A stretch of 64,000 bases of DNA from positions 1,813,509 to 1,877,508 of the forward strand of contig BFEA01000079.1 in the NCBI GenBank assembly GCA_003427395.1, given 5' to 3'. Positions 11,649 through 21,680 of the stretch are shown in pieces. Within the stretch, counting starts at the first letter, position 1. Each line of letters opens with the position of its first letter. Source of the stretch: Chara braunii (Eukaryota > Streptophyta > Charophyceae > Charales > Characeae). The position numbers and the translations under genes were made by a program. The notes under the pieces were generated by a model, which was given only the letters and a program-made list of their open reading frames with translations, made no database searches and was not told the origin of the DNA.

Positions 11649-12356
11649 GACAGTTATTGGTCAACTAGTAGGGTCAATGAGAAACTGATCATAGCCAGAA
11701 TATAAATCAACTAAGGAATAAATGCATCGCCTAGCAAAGGATTCAGAAAGAAGATCTGTATTAGGAAGACTGTCTGCATCACGTACCATTACAGAGTTGA
11801 GCTTCTGAAAATTTTATATTCATCTCAATCCACCCCCTGGTTTCNAGACTGTCTGCATCACGTACCATTACAGAGTTGAGCTTCTGAAAATTTTATATTC
11901 ATCTCAATCCACCCCCTGGTTTCCAAAAGCAAAACCAGTGGTTAGCGTACGGTCCATCAGCAGGTTCAGCAACGTTAGATGCAATATTTTTGTCAAGATA
12001 TTTTACAACCTCTGCTTCTTCTTTCAGAGCATACTTGGTTGGCCTATCATTCCATGGAACATGATGAACTGTCCAAATTTTAGCCATCTCGATCATGTCC
12101 ACGTTCAACCGTCCTCTCTCTTCGTCATTAAAGGAGAATGCACCACAGAACTTCTGACACATCTTTTAAAGATATATTCTTTTTCTTTAGGCAAGATAAA
12201 CTGATTTGATTCTATCTTCATTGTGTCAAATCTTTCTCTGGTGACTGTATTTTCCAATTTTGCAGATTCTCTTAATGCTTTAATAATTTTTCTCTCTTTC
12301 TCCAATGCCTCATCATAATCCTTTTGTATTAGGACTGCCACCGGGTTTTTCTTCAT
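11649..12356 (-). pseudogene. Ty3/Gypsy reverse transcriptase, N-terminal half, broken
   Basis: Two overlapping frames (12356-12105, 12162-11899) meet at a frameshift near 12165 and lead into the RT. Visible RT landmarks are VHHVPWNDRPTKYALKEEAE, then GPYANHWFCFWKPGGGLR, then IQDVQKLNSVMVRDADSLPN and SLVDLYSGYDQF, the first Asp-bearing catalytic motif region. A stop (TGA) interrupts just before TPRGL. The stretch is also disturbed by an exact 78-bp duplication around a single N at 11845, which is probably an assembly error. Confidence 0.8.
11767..11923. repeat. Exact 78-bp duplication around a single N (likely assembly join)
   Basis: Bases 11767-11844 and 11846-11923 are identical and are separated by one N at 11845. 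Identity in otherwise old, diverged sequence, with an N in between, is what an unmerged contig overlap looks like. The reading frame of the RT is probably intact here in the real genome. Confidence 0.85.
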
Positions 12357-12519
12357 CCCCTTGGGTTTATAATTTCTCTTTGACCCAATGTTTATTTTCC
12401 TAAAAACGGATGAGTCGATGCAAATTTTAATTACATTTTCACACCCTTAGCATTCTCCACAACCTTCTTAAATGCTTCAATTTGTTCGTCTTCATCTTTG
12501 AGTTTACCAAGGGCTTTCA

Positions 12520-13182
12520 TCATTTTGATATTTGTTTAATACCCACCGAAACTTCCTCTTTAACCTTTTGTTTGCCTTCTTCTCTTAGTCTCCTAATCCT
12601 TTCAGTTGAATTTTCTCTTCTGATTGAATTATATGACAACCGATGCTTGAAATCACTTCTAGTGCAGACCATAAAGGTCTGTTCCTGAGCAGTCTCCGGA
12701 TCTTGTAGGCCGATCCAGGATGACCCCTCATGACTGAAAAATTGGACTGCCGCCATCCTATGCAAGAATGGGGTGCCCAAGATACAGTCGTGGTCCAGTT
12801 CCGGCACTACAAAACCAAGTAGATTAACAAACATGGTCCCAACTCTGATAGGCAGATTATCAATAAATCCTGCCACGAAAAACTCTCCTGCAATATTACT
12901 CAATATATTTTTTGCAGGTCTATCAATAGACAAGTCACAAGTCTCCATTGTCCTCCGGGAAAGAAGAACCATCTCTGCCCAAGAGTCCACCAAGGCTCGA
13001 ATCTTCACTTGATTAATATAAATGGTTAGGTGTCCACATCCCATGATTACAAATCTCATCTTACAACTTGACAGTGATATGTTCACCTGACTCGGAAAGT
13101 CTGATCCCAAATAATTAACTTCCAGTTTCTTCTTCTCAATCAGCTTCTTTAGCTCTTCTCTCAACTTAGGTGCTAGAGTCAT
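12520..13182 (-). pseudogene. Ty3/Gypsy aspartic protease, active site mutated
   Basis: This 220-residue frame continues the gag frame after one TAA. Residues 63-74 read RALVDSWAEMVL. Retroviral-type aspartic proteases have D-[ST]-G-A there, so Gly 68 is replaced by Trp (GGG to TGG is one base). The partner motif GFIDNLPIRVG and the ILGTPFL segment typical of retropepsin-like domains follow. The protease would normally cut the gag-pol polyprotein. After residue 220 the frame shifts by one into a lysine-rich stretch (MMKALGKLKDEDEQ) near 12440-12515. Confidence 0.8.
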
Positions 13183-13185
13183 TGC

Positions 13186-13926
13186 TTATTTGAATGACAG
13201 AGTCACTTCCGTGTCTTCCAACATTTTAGTAATTACGTCAGTAATCATAGTCTCGTCTTCCAACTCACTCTTGAGAATGAATTTTCTCTTCTTTCGTTGT
13301 TCATTCTTCTTATGTGGAGATTCTGGTTTCGGGTCATCAAGGATATTAATCAGAGACTCCTCAACTTTCCTTTTTTTGTTTTCTTCTATCATCTGAAGCA
13401 CCAAGCGTGTTTGAATGTTTTTCACTTCCTCAAGCACGACACTATGCTCCATAACGAGTTCTGGAGGTAGGTCATCATCAAATGACATCATATTGACCAG
13501 GAAGTGAGCCGGTTCACTAGAAGGAGATTCAACTAATTCAGAAGAGTAATGAGGAGTAAAATTCCCCTCCAATGAAGGCTCACTCGTAGAAACCTCGTCA
13601 GACGTATCCTCTATCAATGTTAGGGATTGTAGAGATAACTCAATCGTGGTATGAGCGTCACTTGTTTCCTGCACAAGTTCCTAAGGTAACTCGTCAATAA
13701 GAAAGTGAACATTCACATTAACCTTTCTCCTCTTCTTCCTTTTCATATTTTCATCATGTTTATGTGCAAGAAGTCTCGTACCTCCTTGATGTTTGGGATC
13801 TAACTTGTTCCATGAACTATCACAGAGATGACCCCTCGCATCCTTCTTTGTCACCCCACTCTTCACATCCTCCTCAAGAGGCATGCAATAAGTGGTAGTA
13901 TGACCCCCTTAACCACAATAATAGCA
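13186..13926 (-). pseudogene. Ty3/Gypsy gag 3' region with zinc knuckle, broken by stops
   Basis: The frame at 13926-13885 reads CYYCG, stop, GGHTTTYC, which fits the CCHC zinc knuckle C-x2-C-x4-H-x4-C with a TAA (13911-13909) inside the x4 spacer. A second in-frame stop, TAG, lies at 13683-13681 and a third, TAA, at 13188-13186. The frame is otherwise continuous into the protease. Downstream of the knuckle the protein is basic (KRKKRRK near 13730) and then acidic and Ser/Glu-rich, with another basic stretch near 13300. CCHC knuckles in gag bind the element RNA during packaging. The capsid part upstream is not recognisable. Confidence 0.75.
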
Positions 13927-13929
13927 GAC

Positions 13930-14940
13930 AAAACTTCTTAGGGCGGTCATCATATCTTCCTCTTTCCCTGTTTCCTCTGTCACAATTCCCTCAATTTTTT
14001 ATGCATTTGCAGGAATCCTCCTTCTTACCGTAACTCTCATCATCATCATCATCATCGTCCTCTTCACTTCCAACTTTTTTTTTTCCTCTAAGACCTAGCC
14101 TGATTTTCTCCAATCAGTAATATCAGTCTCCTTCTCCAGTCCAGTGTGGTACCTCACACAAGGAAAGATAAGACTCAGTTAGCAACTAGGTTTTTTAAGA
14201 GAATAATGGCTCAAGAAAAATTGCAAAATCAGTCTGGAAAACTAAAAAATTGTCAACAGTTCTCAAGGCCTAATCAAAGCTCAAAGTTGTTTGCTGACCC
14301 AGGCTCGTTCCGGACACAAAAAAAATTTATGTCCTCGCCAACGACGCCATTTTTGTCACACTTTTTTCAGTCAATCCACTTTGGGCAACCGAAAAGCCAA
14401 CAGGCTGTCACGCAGGATTTTGTGTGTTTTTGCAATGATTAAATAAATTAAATGAAGCAAATCTCTTCCTGTTGTGTGCGCTCGGCTTCAAGCGAGACCC
14501 TTCAATTGCGGTCTTCGCCGGACCCCGATCTTATGAATCTTTGATTATAATTCGTAACAGCAATGATGATGCAAATAATAAAATTAAAATTAAATTGCCA
14601 TCTATGTATCAGAATGTCAATTTTGAGGATTGAGAACTGTGACATGATTAACAAAGATATACAATCATAAAGCAATGCCAAAAGAGATAATCAAGACTGA
14701 CTGACTCAAAGCAAAGACAAGATGAATGAGGGAAAAGTGAGAACTTGTAATAGTCTCAGAAAGTACATATGAACAGATATGGTCAACACTCCTCAAGAGT
14801 CCTCACTCATCCCTCTGGAATCTCATGGTCAATCTCTCATTTGAGTGTCCACCTCCTGTGCTTTCAGCCACATCAGCGTACTCTATGAGGCTGTGGCCTC
14901 TAAATGTAGAGTCATATGAAGCCAACAAGCTCTGAACACC
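13930..14940. other. No gene recognised; (CAT)n tract
   Basis: A (ATC)n run lies at about 14038-14058. The rest has no recognisable domain. If the Ty3/Gypsy element is complete, the missing 5' gag and 5' LTR should be here, but I found no repeat of 7663-9228. Confidence 0.4.
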
Positions 14941-14941
14941 T

Positions 14942-15573
14942 TCATCCTAGGTACATGACTCGAAAGTCAATCATAGAGCAGAACTCCTCCCATAGAGTGG
15001 GAAGATAGGGTCTTGAGAAAATACCCCGTCTGAGATGTTCGAACTCTGAAGGCTCTGTCAAAGCCTGATAATCAATCTGTGCAGGTGAGATATACCTCCT
15101 CGCCAAGTTTACCAGGTCGCCCCAGCAAGACCCATCGGTGAGTAGAGAGGGAACTGGTGGCTTGGGATAGTCAACATAGAGCTTGGGTCCAAAGCTGCGA
15201 ATTAGCTTGGCACCACTCTCATCAAGCTCACGTTCTCTTTGCTCAAGATAGCTAGCTGCCGAAATCCCGAATGAGTTGAAGTGTTCATGAGTCTCCTTGC
15301 CCTCTTTACATAGGATCTCATATCATAGATGGTTTGGCCTGAGAAACCGGTAAGAACAATGAAGATTGACAGATCTCCCTGTCTGAAGCCCTCTGCACTG
15401 ACATATTGGTACTGAATTGCCTGCTTGGGTGCAATCTGATTGAGGTTGTCGAGGACCGACTGGTCAACTGTAATGGGGGTAATCTCTGTCATGTGCTCAG
15501 GTAATCGGTTACTCTCTGATAGTTGGAAGGAAGTTGATTTTAACTGAGAAGTGTCCGCTGCAGGTCGAATCAA
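14942..15573 (-). pseudogene. Unidentified coding fragment, about 210 aa, one frameshift
   Basis: A minus-strand frame from 15573 is open as far as 15202, but the better continuation is in the next frame. Near 15296 the reading shifts from IYDMRSYVKR to KETHEHFNSFGISAASYLEQ. The second frame then runs to a TGA at 14944-14942 through ESGAKLIRSFGPKLYVDYPK, SLLTDGSCWGDLVNLARRY, FEHLRRGIFSRPYLP and LWEEFCSMIDFRVMYLG. The composition looks like a real globular protein and both halves use ordinary codons. I do not recognise the family. It lies 1 kb upstream (5' on the minus strand) of the Ty3/Gypsy gag knuckle, so it could be part of that element's gag, a different transposon, or a captured gene. 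Confidence 0.45.
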
Positions 15574-15599
15574 TTGTTGTCCACTGAATAGGCAGCGAC

Positions 15600-15780
15600 C
15601 GCTGCAGAGCTAACAAACCCATGAATCTGTTTGAGTGTTGTTAGAATGTTGTCTGGATGTTGCTTGAACGTTGTGTGAGAACTGCCTGAAAATCGTATGA
15701 ATGTATTCTGAACATTGTCTAAATGTCGTCTGAAAATTGTCTCTTTATTGTCTAAATAAGCGTTGATACACTGAGTCACG
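15600..15780. repeat. Degenerate short tandem repeat
   Basis: Variants of TTGTCTGAATGTTG recur about every 20-25 bases. The repeat is imperfect and noncoding as far as I can see. Confidence 0.5.
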
Positions 15781-15784
15781 GAAT

Positions 15785-15985
15785 CGTGAATTAACGTGTC
15801 ACCGCACTGCTAAAGGAAGCTGCGGACTGTTGCTGTTCGAAAGTTGATAGAGTTCTGAAGATGGTGGTTCGAGCACTGCTGAGCTCATACGAGTTTTGCC
15901 CTAGCATGTTTTACAGTTTCTAGAATCGAATTGGTGCTATGCAGTTTCTCACTCAGTTCGTGGATATAGAAAAAATACTCAATTT
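15785..15985 (-). repeat. Dispersed repeat S, copy 2, with truncated small-protein frame
   Basis: This matches 105-290. The minus-strand frame keeps FYIHELSEKLHSTNSILETV and ARAKLV before its stop near 15885. The coding part is cut off at the T-run beginning at 15980, which belongs to the adjoining SINE-like element. So either that element inserted here or the copy was truncated at this point. Confidence 0.8.
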
Positions 15986-16440
15986 TTTTTTTTTTTTTTT
16001 TTTTTTCTTCTGGAATCTGACAATCTGAATCCGTGATCTGCTCGGGTTGTGTTCCCTCAGAGGATTGCAACCCTCATCACACTGACACTTAGAGGAACGT
16101 ATCCAACCATTTTCACAGTCGAATACGTGTTTTTATTTTTGTTTTTGAGTGTGTGTTTTTGGGATCTGACAACCTGGCCACGGGGCTGACATGCCCTCGC
16201 TGAGAGCACACTCACACTACCACTTCCAAGAATGTATAAAACTACAATCACAGCCAGAGAATTGTTTTTTTTTTTTTTTTTTATTTCACCGCCGCAACTT
16301 TTTTTTTCTTTTCCTTTTTTTTTCCTCCCCGAGAGAGTACCATAAAGAAATGGAGCCGGACCCAGGCCCGGCAAACTCGGAGCGCAGTGAAATTCAGGGT
16401 CGGCAAAAACAGGCTCGGAGGTACTGGTGGTTAGAGGGTT
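15980..16440 (-). mobile_element. SINE-like retroposon R, copy 1
   Basis: About 430 bp is shared with 49490-49980, with partial copies at 36640-36740 and 53435-53500. On the minus strand the element begins near 16430 with ACCACCAGTACCTCCGAGC and ends with a long A-tail (the T-run at 15980-16006 on the plus strand), as retroposed elements do. Two further internal T-runs are present. No open frame shared by the copies was seen. An internal GGGTCC-GGCTCC stretch is a weak candidate for an RNA polymerase III B box. Confidence 0.6.
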
Positions 16441-16524
16441 TTTATTTTTAAATCAAGATTGGTAGGGAATTCGTGTATGAATGTCAGACAAATATTGTTT
16501 GTATCATTAATCTGCACAACATAC

Positions 16525-16526
<2 letters not shown>

Positions 16527-16563
<37 letters not shown>

Positions 16564-16605
16564 TTATTTTTTGGGGAGGGGGGTNNNNNNNNNNNNNNNN
16601 NNNNN

Positions 16606-16640
<35 letters not shown>
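16527..16640. other. Poly-T tract with assembly gap
   Basis: A T-run of about 35 bases is followed by a G-rich patch, 21 Ns (16585-16605) and another T-run of about 35 bases. The true length is unknown. Any protein read through the Ns is meaningless. Confidence 0.95.
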
Positions 16641-16642
<2 letters not shown>

Positions 16643-17154
16643 GTACGCGTACGCTCGATTTTGGGTTATTACGCGTACGGCGTGCTACCCAAATTCAAAT
16701 TTTATTTCACGTTCGTAAAGGTGAATTGTTGCAGCAGTCCAAACCGACTTGCAACATTCATGAGTCTCTTTCATTTTTTTTATATAAAGTCTCATGTTAT
16801 ACACCGAAGTTGAAACAAACTGAGAGAACCACATAGATAGTAAGTTATTATTTCGTGAAGTTATTAACACAAATGTAGAGATATGGAACAAACTCCTTGG
16901 AAGCAATCCGGTTGAGGTCGATCAATACTGACCCATCGATTGGAACGGACTGGACTAAGTTCATGAAAGAACTAGTCTGTGATAGTCACTCGGGCTATGT
17001 TAATAGTTTCAAGACAAGTAACTGATGATATAGAAGTAGGAACAATTTATTTTAATTGATCTGGTTGCTTCTTGCAAACAAAAATTCGTACGAGGAAAAT
17101 AATTGGTCCAAGTTTAAGATGTAGATTGCTTGACTGTTTCATTGTGCTTTGACA

Positions 17155-17384
17155 ACGTTTCTTATCTTTATAACAGTTTCAATGGTAGATGAAGTGTTGT
17201 GCAATTTCTCGTCTGATACCTGGAAATAGAACACGTATTCTATAAATTATTGATTTCTCACTTTCTTCGGTGTTTTTTCCCTCTTCTTGTAAAAATCAAC
17301 ATCCAATAAGATTTTGTTTTTCCACCCTTCAGTTTTGTCTCGGTAGAGTGTGAAAGTTATCAAGAGAGTGTCTTTACTTGCCAT
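17155..17384 (-). pseudogene. Small repeat-borne protein, diverged copy with internal stop
   Basis: ATG at 17384 opens MASKDTLLITFTLYR, then EGW, KILLDVDFYKK, an in-frame TAA near 17247, and then FIEYVFYFQVSDEKLHNTSS and TIETV. The motifs fall in the same order as in the protein at 201-449, with conservative changes (GSRD to ASKD, LHSTNS to LHNTSS). Only one stop breaks it, and there is no frameshift apart from a small indel before the stop. Function is unknown. Confidence 0.5.
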
Positions 17385-17519
17385 GATTTTCTTTTTTTTT
17401 TTACTGCACTAATTTTTTGAATCTGATTAAAGTAAGAGCACAACAATGTTTTGTCTGATCAAGACTCCCGAGATAAATTCAAAGTTGTTGTTAGTATAAA
17501 GTTGTCAATGACTTACTAC

Positions 17520-17720
17520 AAATAATTTGTTGTGAAAAAAATTGTTTTGGGGGAACTAGTTGTAGAACGACTTATTGCGGAATACTCATCGCAATGCAGC
17601 GTACTGCAAAACGTTTGCTGTAAATAACCTGCTATAGAAAACTTGTTGCAATTACTAGTCTGCTACAAAACACTCACCGCAAGCACTCCGTTATACGTAG
17701 TTCACAACAAAAAGGTTTTC
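17520..17720. repeat. Degenerate tandem repeat, unit about 25 bp
   Basis: Variants of AAACTTGTTGCAATTA and CTGCTACAAAACACT recur about eight times with many substitutions. It is probably an old satellite fragment. Confidence 0.55.
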
Positions 17721-17729
17721 TGGTTACAG

Positions 17730-18940
17730 TGATATATCATTCAGGGCATGATATGAAGTGACCTCCTTTTGAGCAATTTATTACGGTTTCTACTCTCGCT
17801 TACTAATTGAATTATCGATCCGCTAAACAATAGGAAACTCCACTCTCACTGAGCACCATACAAGGAGTAGGGACTGCATAGGACCCGGTAGGCTTCCTGT
17901 TTCTTCATACGACATTATAATATATTAGCATAAAATACAAGCATAAAATAAAATAAAATAAAATATAAGTTATGAACTGACCTCCTTAGGGGTAGTTTTG
18001 CTCGGATTTGACCGCTCATCTAAACCATTTGTTCAGGCCGTAGCAAAAGAAAAAGTGTTATGCTCTATCCAGATTTGTTACTATATTCTCACTAAAAAAC
18101 CATTTGTTAAGCCTAAAGATCGATTGCTATGTACACAAGTTGCTTAATATATTTTCATATTTTTTACGATATGCTTACTACCTGCTCACTCAATGAGGAG
18201 GTGTGACGCTCTATATGAGTGCATCGTTAAAGAAAAAATTGCACAGTCTCAGGTCAAACTTTTTTACTCCTTTACATGAGTAAAAATAATTTAGAGTTGA
18301 ATAAAATAAGATAAAATAGGATGGATGCAGCGAACAAAGCACTGTCTAAAAGCCAACATCATTTGGAATATGCTTTACCTGTCCACATACATCTTTCGCA
18401 CATTAACTCTCCCAGTAGCCTCTCCGCTCAAAATTCTCCTTACACGTGATCGAGGGTTGTGAAAAAAGATTAAAAACAAAAGCGAGAGTTCAAAAGTTAT
18501 TCAGAACCTAGTGACGAACAACAGTCAGTGAGAGTCGTCAAGTCAACCGCAATTTGATGAAAACTACCACAGGTCCGACCTCGCAAATATTCACAGTGTT
18601 GACAACCATCTTTGCTAGCGCATGGTCCGTTTTTTTAGAACAGTCTGTATCACTCTCCGCTTCATATGTAGCTTTTGTTCCTTTTCCAACTTGCATGTAT
18701 ATACTTCGCGAGTGATGTATAATAATTATGGTCAATTATGAGAAAGCCCCAGTTTCTCAAAGCCGGATGAGGTCATGCTGAAGAATTTCCCTCGAACAGT
18801 TATGGTAAACATGAATAAACGTACACAAGAATGAACCTGACTGGTGACAACGACAGATAGCTCACACGCATACACTTTATGTTAGTCTGACAAAAATGGA
18901 GACCTCGTCTCTGCTAGATTGCTAGTACTCCATGCTCGAG
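17730..18940. other. Intergenic, AT-rich, no gene recognised
   Basis: No domain is visible on either strand. Short (AATAA)n runs occur near 17940-17965. Confidence 0.5.
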
Positions 18941-18949
18941 CCTTGCAGG

Positions 18950-19870
18950 ACCAGCCGTCCTTAACTGCCTCGCGGCTCCACCTTTCCACCTCGGGTTGGC
19001 CTCCGGACCATCCTCCACAGGTCCCCCTTTTCCAGTTGGTCCATACCCGGTTCTGTAATGGTCTGGGTCCTTGCCTATAACTGCGTTGTTCTCCTCACTC
19101 TCTCCTTCTGAGTCCTAGTCCAGGATTTGTTGTTCCCTTTCCCGGGTCCCTATCAAAGTCTCTGTCTTTTTGTACCAACTGGTAACTCGGAGCGAGACAA
19201 TTACCCCATCTCCCGTATATCTTCTCTCAGACCAAATTCAAACCTCCATAATCGCCACATGTATCCTCTCGTTCCTCTCATCTACTGCTCTCTTCCTCCT
19301 TCAACATTTGTTTTTTAATCTTGCCTCCCGATCGTAGCATCCGTAGTCTATGATAGCTGCTATCATAGGCCCTTCTGCAGGCTCCTTCTCCCACGTCCAC
19401 ATGTACTTTAGGTATTTTGTCCTATAGTCGTGCAGACCCTTGCAAAAAATTATTGTTTCACTCACCTCCTGGTCCTACACATGCTTAATACTACTGGCAG
19501 ATAGCCGCAGATGCATACTACAAACCGACCGGACCTAGACAGTTATTGCTCAATCCCTTACGCTGCGCTCATAACAAATCGCGATTACAAGCAGCAAGGT
19601 ACTCTTCGCTAGTCTACTGGCAAGTAGGTTGAAGTAGCGAAGTGGTTCCCATGGCGTGCAGTACGATCCCGTAACGGGATCTCATCATATCGTCTCCTTT
19701 CCTTAAAAGGAAGCATCGAAACCACTACTATCAAGGGTCTGTGTCAAATGGTAAGGACGGGGCTCATGACCTTTTACCGGAGGTGACGAGCTTCCTACCA
19801 AAGCGGCCACATGTGCGAGGGTCTAACGTACAACGCTTGGTAGTGCAAATGAAATTGGAAGGCTAAATGG
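18950..19870 (-). mobile_element. Decayed dispersed repeat P, copy 2
   Basis: This is the paralogue of 3900-5500. Shared blocks include a GGTAAGGA-GGGGCT-ATGACC stretch and a CCTACCAAAGCGG stretch (about 19760-19810 here, 5390-5445 there). On the minus strand it retains EREQQILD and GDGVIVSLRV but has more stops than copy 1. A perfect palindrome, CTATGATAG-CTG-CTATCATAG, lies at 19348-19368. Confidence 0.5.
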
Positions 19871-20214
19871 AAATTTTGCGAGTCGGGCCGCTCTATGCTA
19901 CAATATAAATTCAAACCAAAACGAACTTCTCGTTCCTCTAAAAATTAGAAAAAGGGGAGCAAAACGAAAAGATAAAAATATATTGATAAAAGTTAAAAGT
20001 CACATCAATACGACCTTCTCAAACTATCGCATCACTAAGAACCAAAATTATAATTCTGATGCACGCGCTGCTTCATTGTTTCTTTTCTATTTGTTCTCCT
20101 ATTTCCTTTCATCTTCCTGATTGAGACCATGAACAATGTATATATCCTACAACTTCACAGTCTGACATTTGGGGGTGCAGCAAAAAAACAACACTGAAAC
20201 TACCACTATTGCGT

Positions 20215-20500
20215 CCCAGGGCCAAGCCCCATGGCTACCACAAGCATGAGATAGTTGTGCTCTGTTGTACAACAAGGCACCAAACCCGAGTGGATCAAAG
20301 GAAGGCATAGTGGCGCACCCCCTCCTCCTGTCGTAAAAAGTGCCAACTTGAACCAGTCAAGTAACAAGAGTTGCACGGAAGGTTTTGTATGGTACACAGC
20401 GGAGGACCGAGACACTGCACCCTCCCACACCAAAAGATTGTTGGTTCAAAGTACTTTTTGGATGTGTAGGGTTCAAACGTGATGTGAGTAGGTGATGTAC
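20215..20500. repeat. Dispersed repeat Q, copy 2
   Basis: It aligns with 5975-6340 in the same orientation. It sits directly before the hammerhead-bearing array. No coding function is recognised. Confidence 0.6.
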
Positions 20501-20504
20501 CACC

Positions 20505-20880
20505 TTGCCTTCATGTTGGATGTATGGATTGCCTTGTCTGTGCTCCGCCACTACCTTGCTGCCCATCCCGCTTGCTTTGCATGTGGTTCTTTCTGTGTGT
20601 GGCTATGGTGTTGATGTTGGTTTCTGCCTCATTGCTCTACTGCCTTGCTGCCTATCCGTGTGTTGTACTTTCGACGTCCCGGGCTTGTATATCAAATCGT
20701 TTCGTTGCCTTGTTAGTGTTATCTTTTCCTTCACTACACGGTTGTTGTGCTGCTTTTTCGCTTGCCCTATCATTCCTTACAGTTGTTTTGGTGTTGTGCA
20801 GTTGTATTGCCTTTGCAACATTGCCTCGTGCTTCGCTGAGTTGTTGCCCGTTGCTATGTATCACTTGGGGATAGGCTGCC
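20505..20880 (+). repeat. Array flank block, copy 1
   Basis: This block, opening with TTGGATGTATGGATTGCCT and ending before GGGTCAAAG, is repeated at 22985-23340 with about the same length. Each copy leads directly into a hammerhead-bearing unit. It is pyrimidine- and T-rich on the plus strand. The hydrophobic frames it gives are probably composition artefacts. Confidence 0.7.
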
Positions 20881-20932
20881 TTCATCATGGGTCAAAGTGC
20901 TCATGACCCAAACCATCGATATAGAAATTTTA

Positions 20933-20991
20933 CAGATTGTCAAGGGTTCAACCTCCTGATGAGTCGGTGCAACTCTGGTAGAGCAACATCT
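20933..20991 (+). ncRNA. Hammerhead ribozyme motif A (5' half good, 3' half degraded)
   Basis: The order is AGATTG (stem III 5'), TC cleavage site, AGGGTTCAACCTC (stem I hairpin, AGG/CCT pairs), CTGATGA core, then GTCGGTGCAACTC (stem II 5' side). The 3' half has diverged: the GAAA of the core reads AGAG, so catalysis is unlikely. It belongs to the family whose best copy is at 23386. Confidence 0.65.
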
Positions 20992-21044
20992 ATCAACTAT
21001 TTTAATTTTTTTCAGTCCTTGAAATGTTTCGGGTGTTGTGTGCT

Positions 21045-21235
21045 TGGTCTGTTTGGTGTGCTCTTGTGTCATCTATTTGGTGTGCTTGTGAATCGTTTTC
21101 TTAGTGTGTCTGTGTGTCATCTTCTCGTTCTGTTCTTTGTGCATGTGTATCATGTGGTTGGTGTACTTTTGTATCACATGCTTTGTGTGCTTGTGTGTTA
21201 TCTGCTTGGTATACTTACTTGTCCCCTACCCTCCC
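21045..21235 (-). repeat. 24-bp minisatellite encoding an 8-residue repeat, block 1
   Basis: On the plus strand the words TTGGTGTGC and TGTGTCATC alternate with a period of about 24 bases. Read on the minus strand the period is 8 residues: YQADNTQA, HKACDTKV, HQPHDTHA, HQIDDTRA, with one stop. The protein pattern (Gln at position 2, Asp/Asn-Thr-Gln-Ala at 5-8) is better kept than the DNA. It follows hammerhead motif A by about 50 bp. Confidence 0.6.
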
Positions 21236-21345
21236 GCTTCCCCCATGCCCTCCAACCTTTGTCCCTTGCTGCTGCTTGTCATCTTATGTCTTGTCGCCTC
21301 ATGTATTTTCCTTAGTACCCTGTATGCCGTCAAAGGGTTCATGAC
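21224..21345 (+). repeat. Array tail block
   Basis: A C-rich block including CCATGCCCTCCAACCTTTGT and TGTCGCCTCATGTATTTTCC ends this unit. Versions recur near 21670-21760, 21790-21900 and 21905-21960, and inverted at 23800-23900. Confidence 0.55.
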
Positions 21346-21370
21346 CCAAACCATCACTATGGAGATTCCA

Positions 21371-21428
21371 CAGATTATCGAGGGTTCAACCTTCTTATCA
21401 ATGAGTGCAACTCTGGCGAAATAATATA
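21371..21428 (+). ncRNA. Hammerhead ribozyme motif B (degraded core)
   Basis: CAGATTATC and the stem I hairpin GAGGGTTCAACCTT are kept, and CTCTGGCGAAATAAT retains GAAA and a stem III 3' side. The CTGATGA core reads CTTATCA, so it should be inactive. Its cleavage position is 438 nt after that of motif A. Confidence 0.55.
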
Positions 21429-21499
21429 TCATTTTTTATTTTATTTTTTTTCGATCCTTGAAATGGTTTGGGCACATGTTTTTTTGGTTTATTTGGTTG

Positions 21500-21680
21500 A
21501 TGTGATTCTACATCAGCTGCTCAGTCTACTTGGTGTCTTTGTGTGTCGTTTACAGGGCGTGCTTGTGTGTTAGTTGCTTGGTCTGTTTGATGTGCTTGTG
21601 TATTATATACTTAGTGTGCTTTTGTTTCATCTGCTTGGTATGCCTGTGTGTTGTTTGCTTGGTATACTTGTCTGTCGACT
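21500..21680 (-). repeat. 24-bp minisatellite encoding an 8-residue repeat, block 2
   Basis: This is the same repeat as at 21045-21235. The minus-strand reading gives YQANNTQA, YQADETKA, HQTDQATNTQA, HQVD with one or two stops. It follows hammerhead motif B. Confidence 0.55.

Larger units (their letters stand above)
9229..13926 (-). mobile_element. Decayed Ty3/Gypsy LTR retrotransposon internal region
   Basis: Reading the minus strand from 13926 down, the domain order is gag zinc knuckle, aspartic protease, reverse transcriptase, RNase H, integrase. Integrase after RNase H marks a Ty3/Gypsy (Metaviridae) element. The gag-protease stretch is one frame broken only by stop codons. The pol part has stops and frameshifts. 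No LTR pair, primer-binding site or target-site duplication was found, and a chromodomain was not seen after the integrase. The copy cannot make functional proteins: the protease active site is mutated, and RT, RNase H and integrase are each broken. Confidence 0.9.

Noticed and set aside
7663-15573. LTRs of the Ty3/Gypsy element
   Set aside because: No direct repeat pair, tRNA-complementary primer site or polypurine tract could be supported by eye on both sides.
16459-16836. Open frames running through the Ns and poly-T at 16.5 kb
   Set aside because: They are homopolymer Phe/Lys with unknown residues and have no coding meaning.
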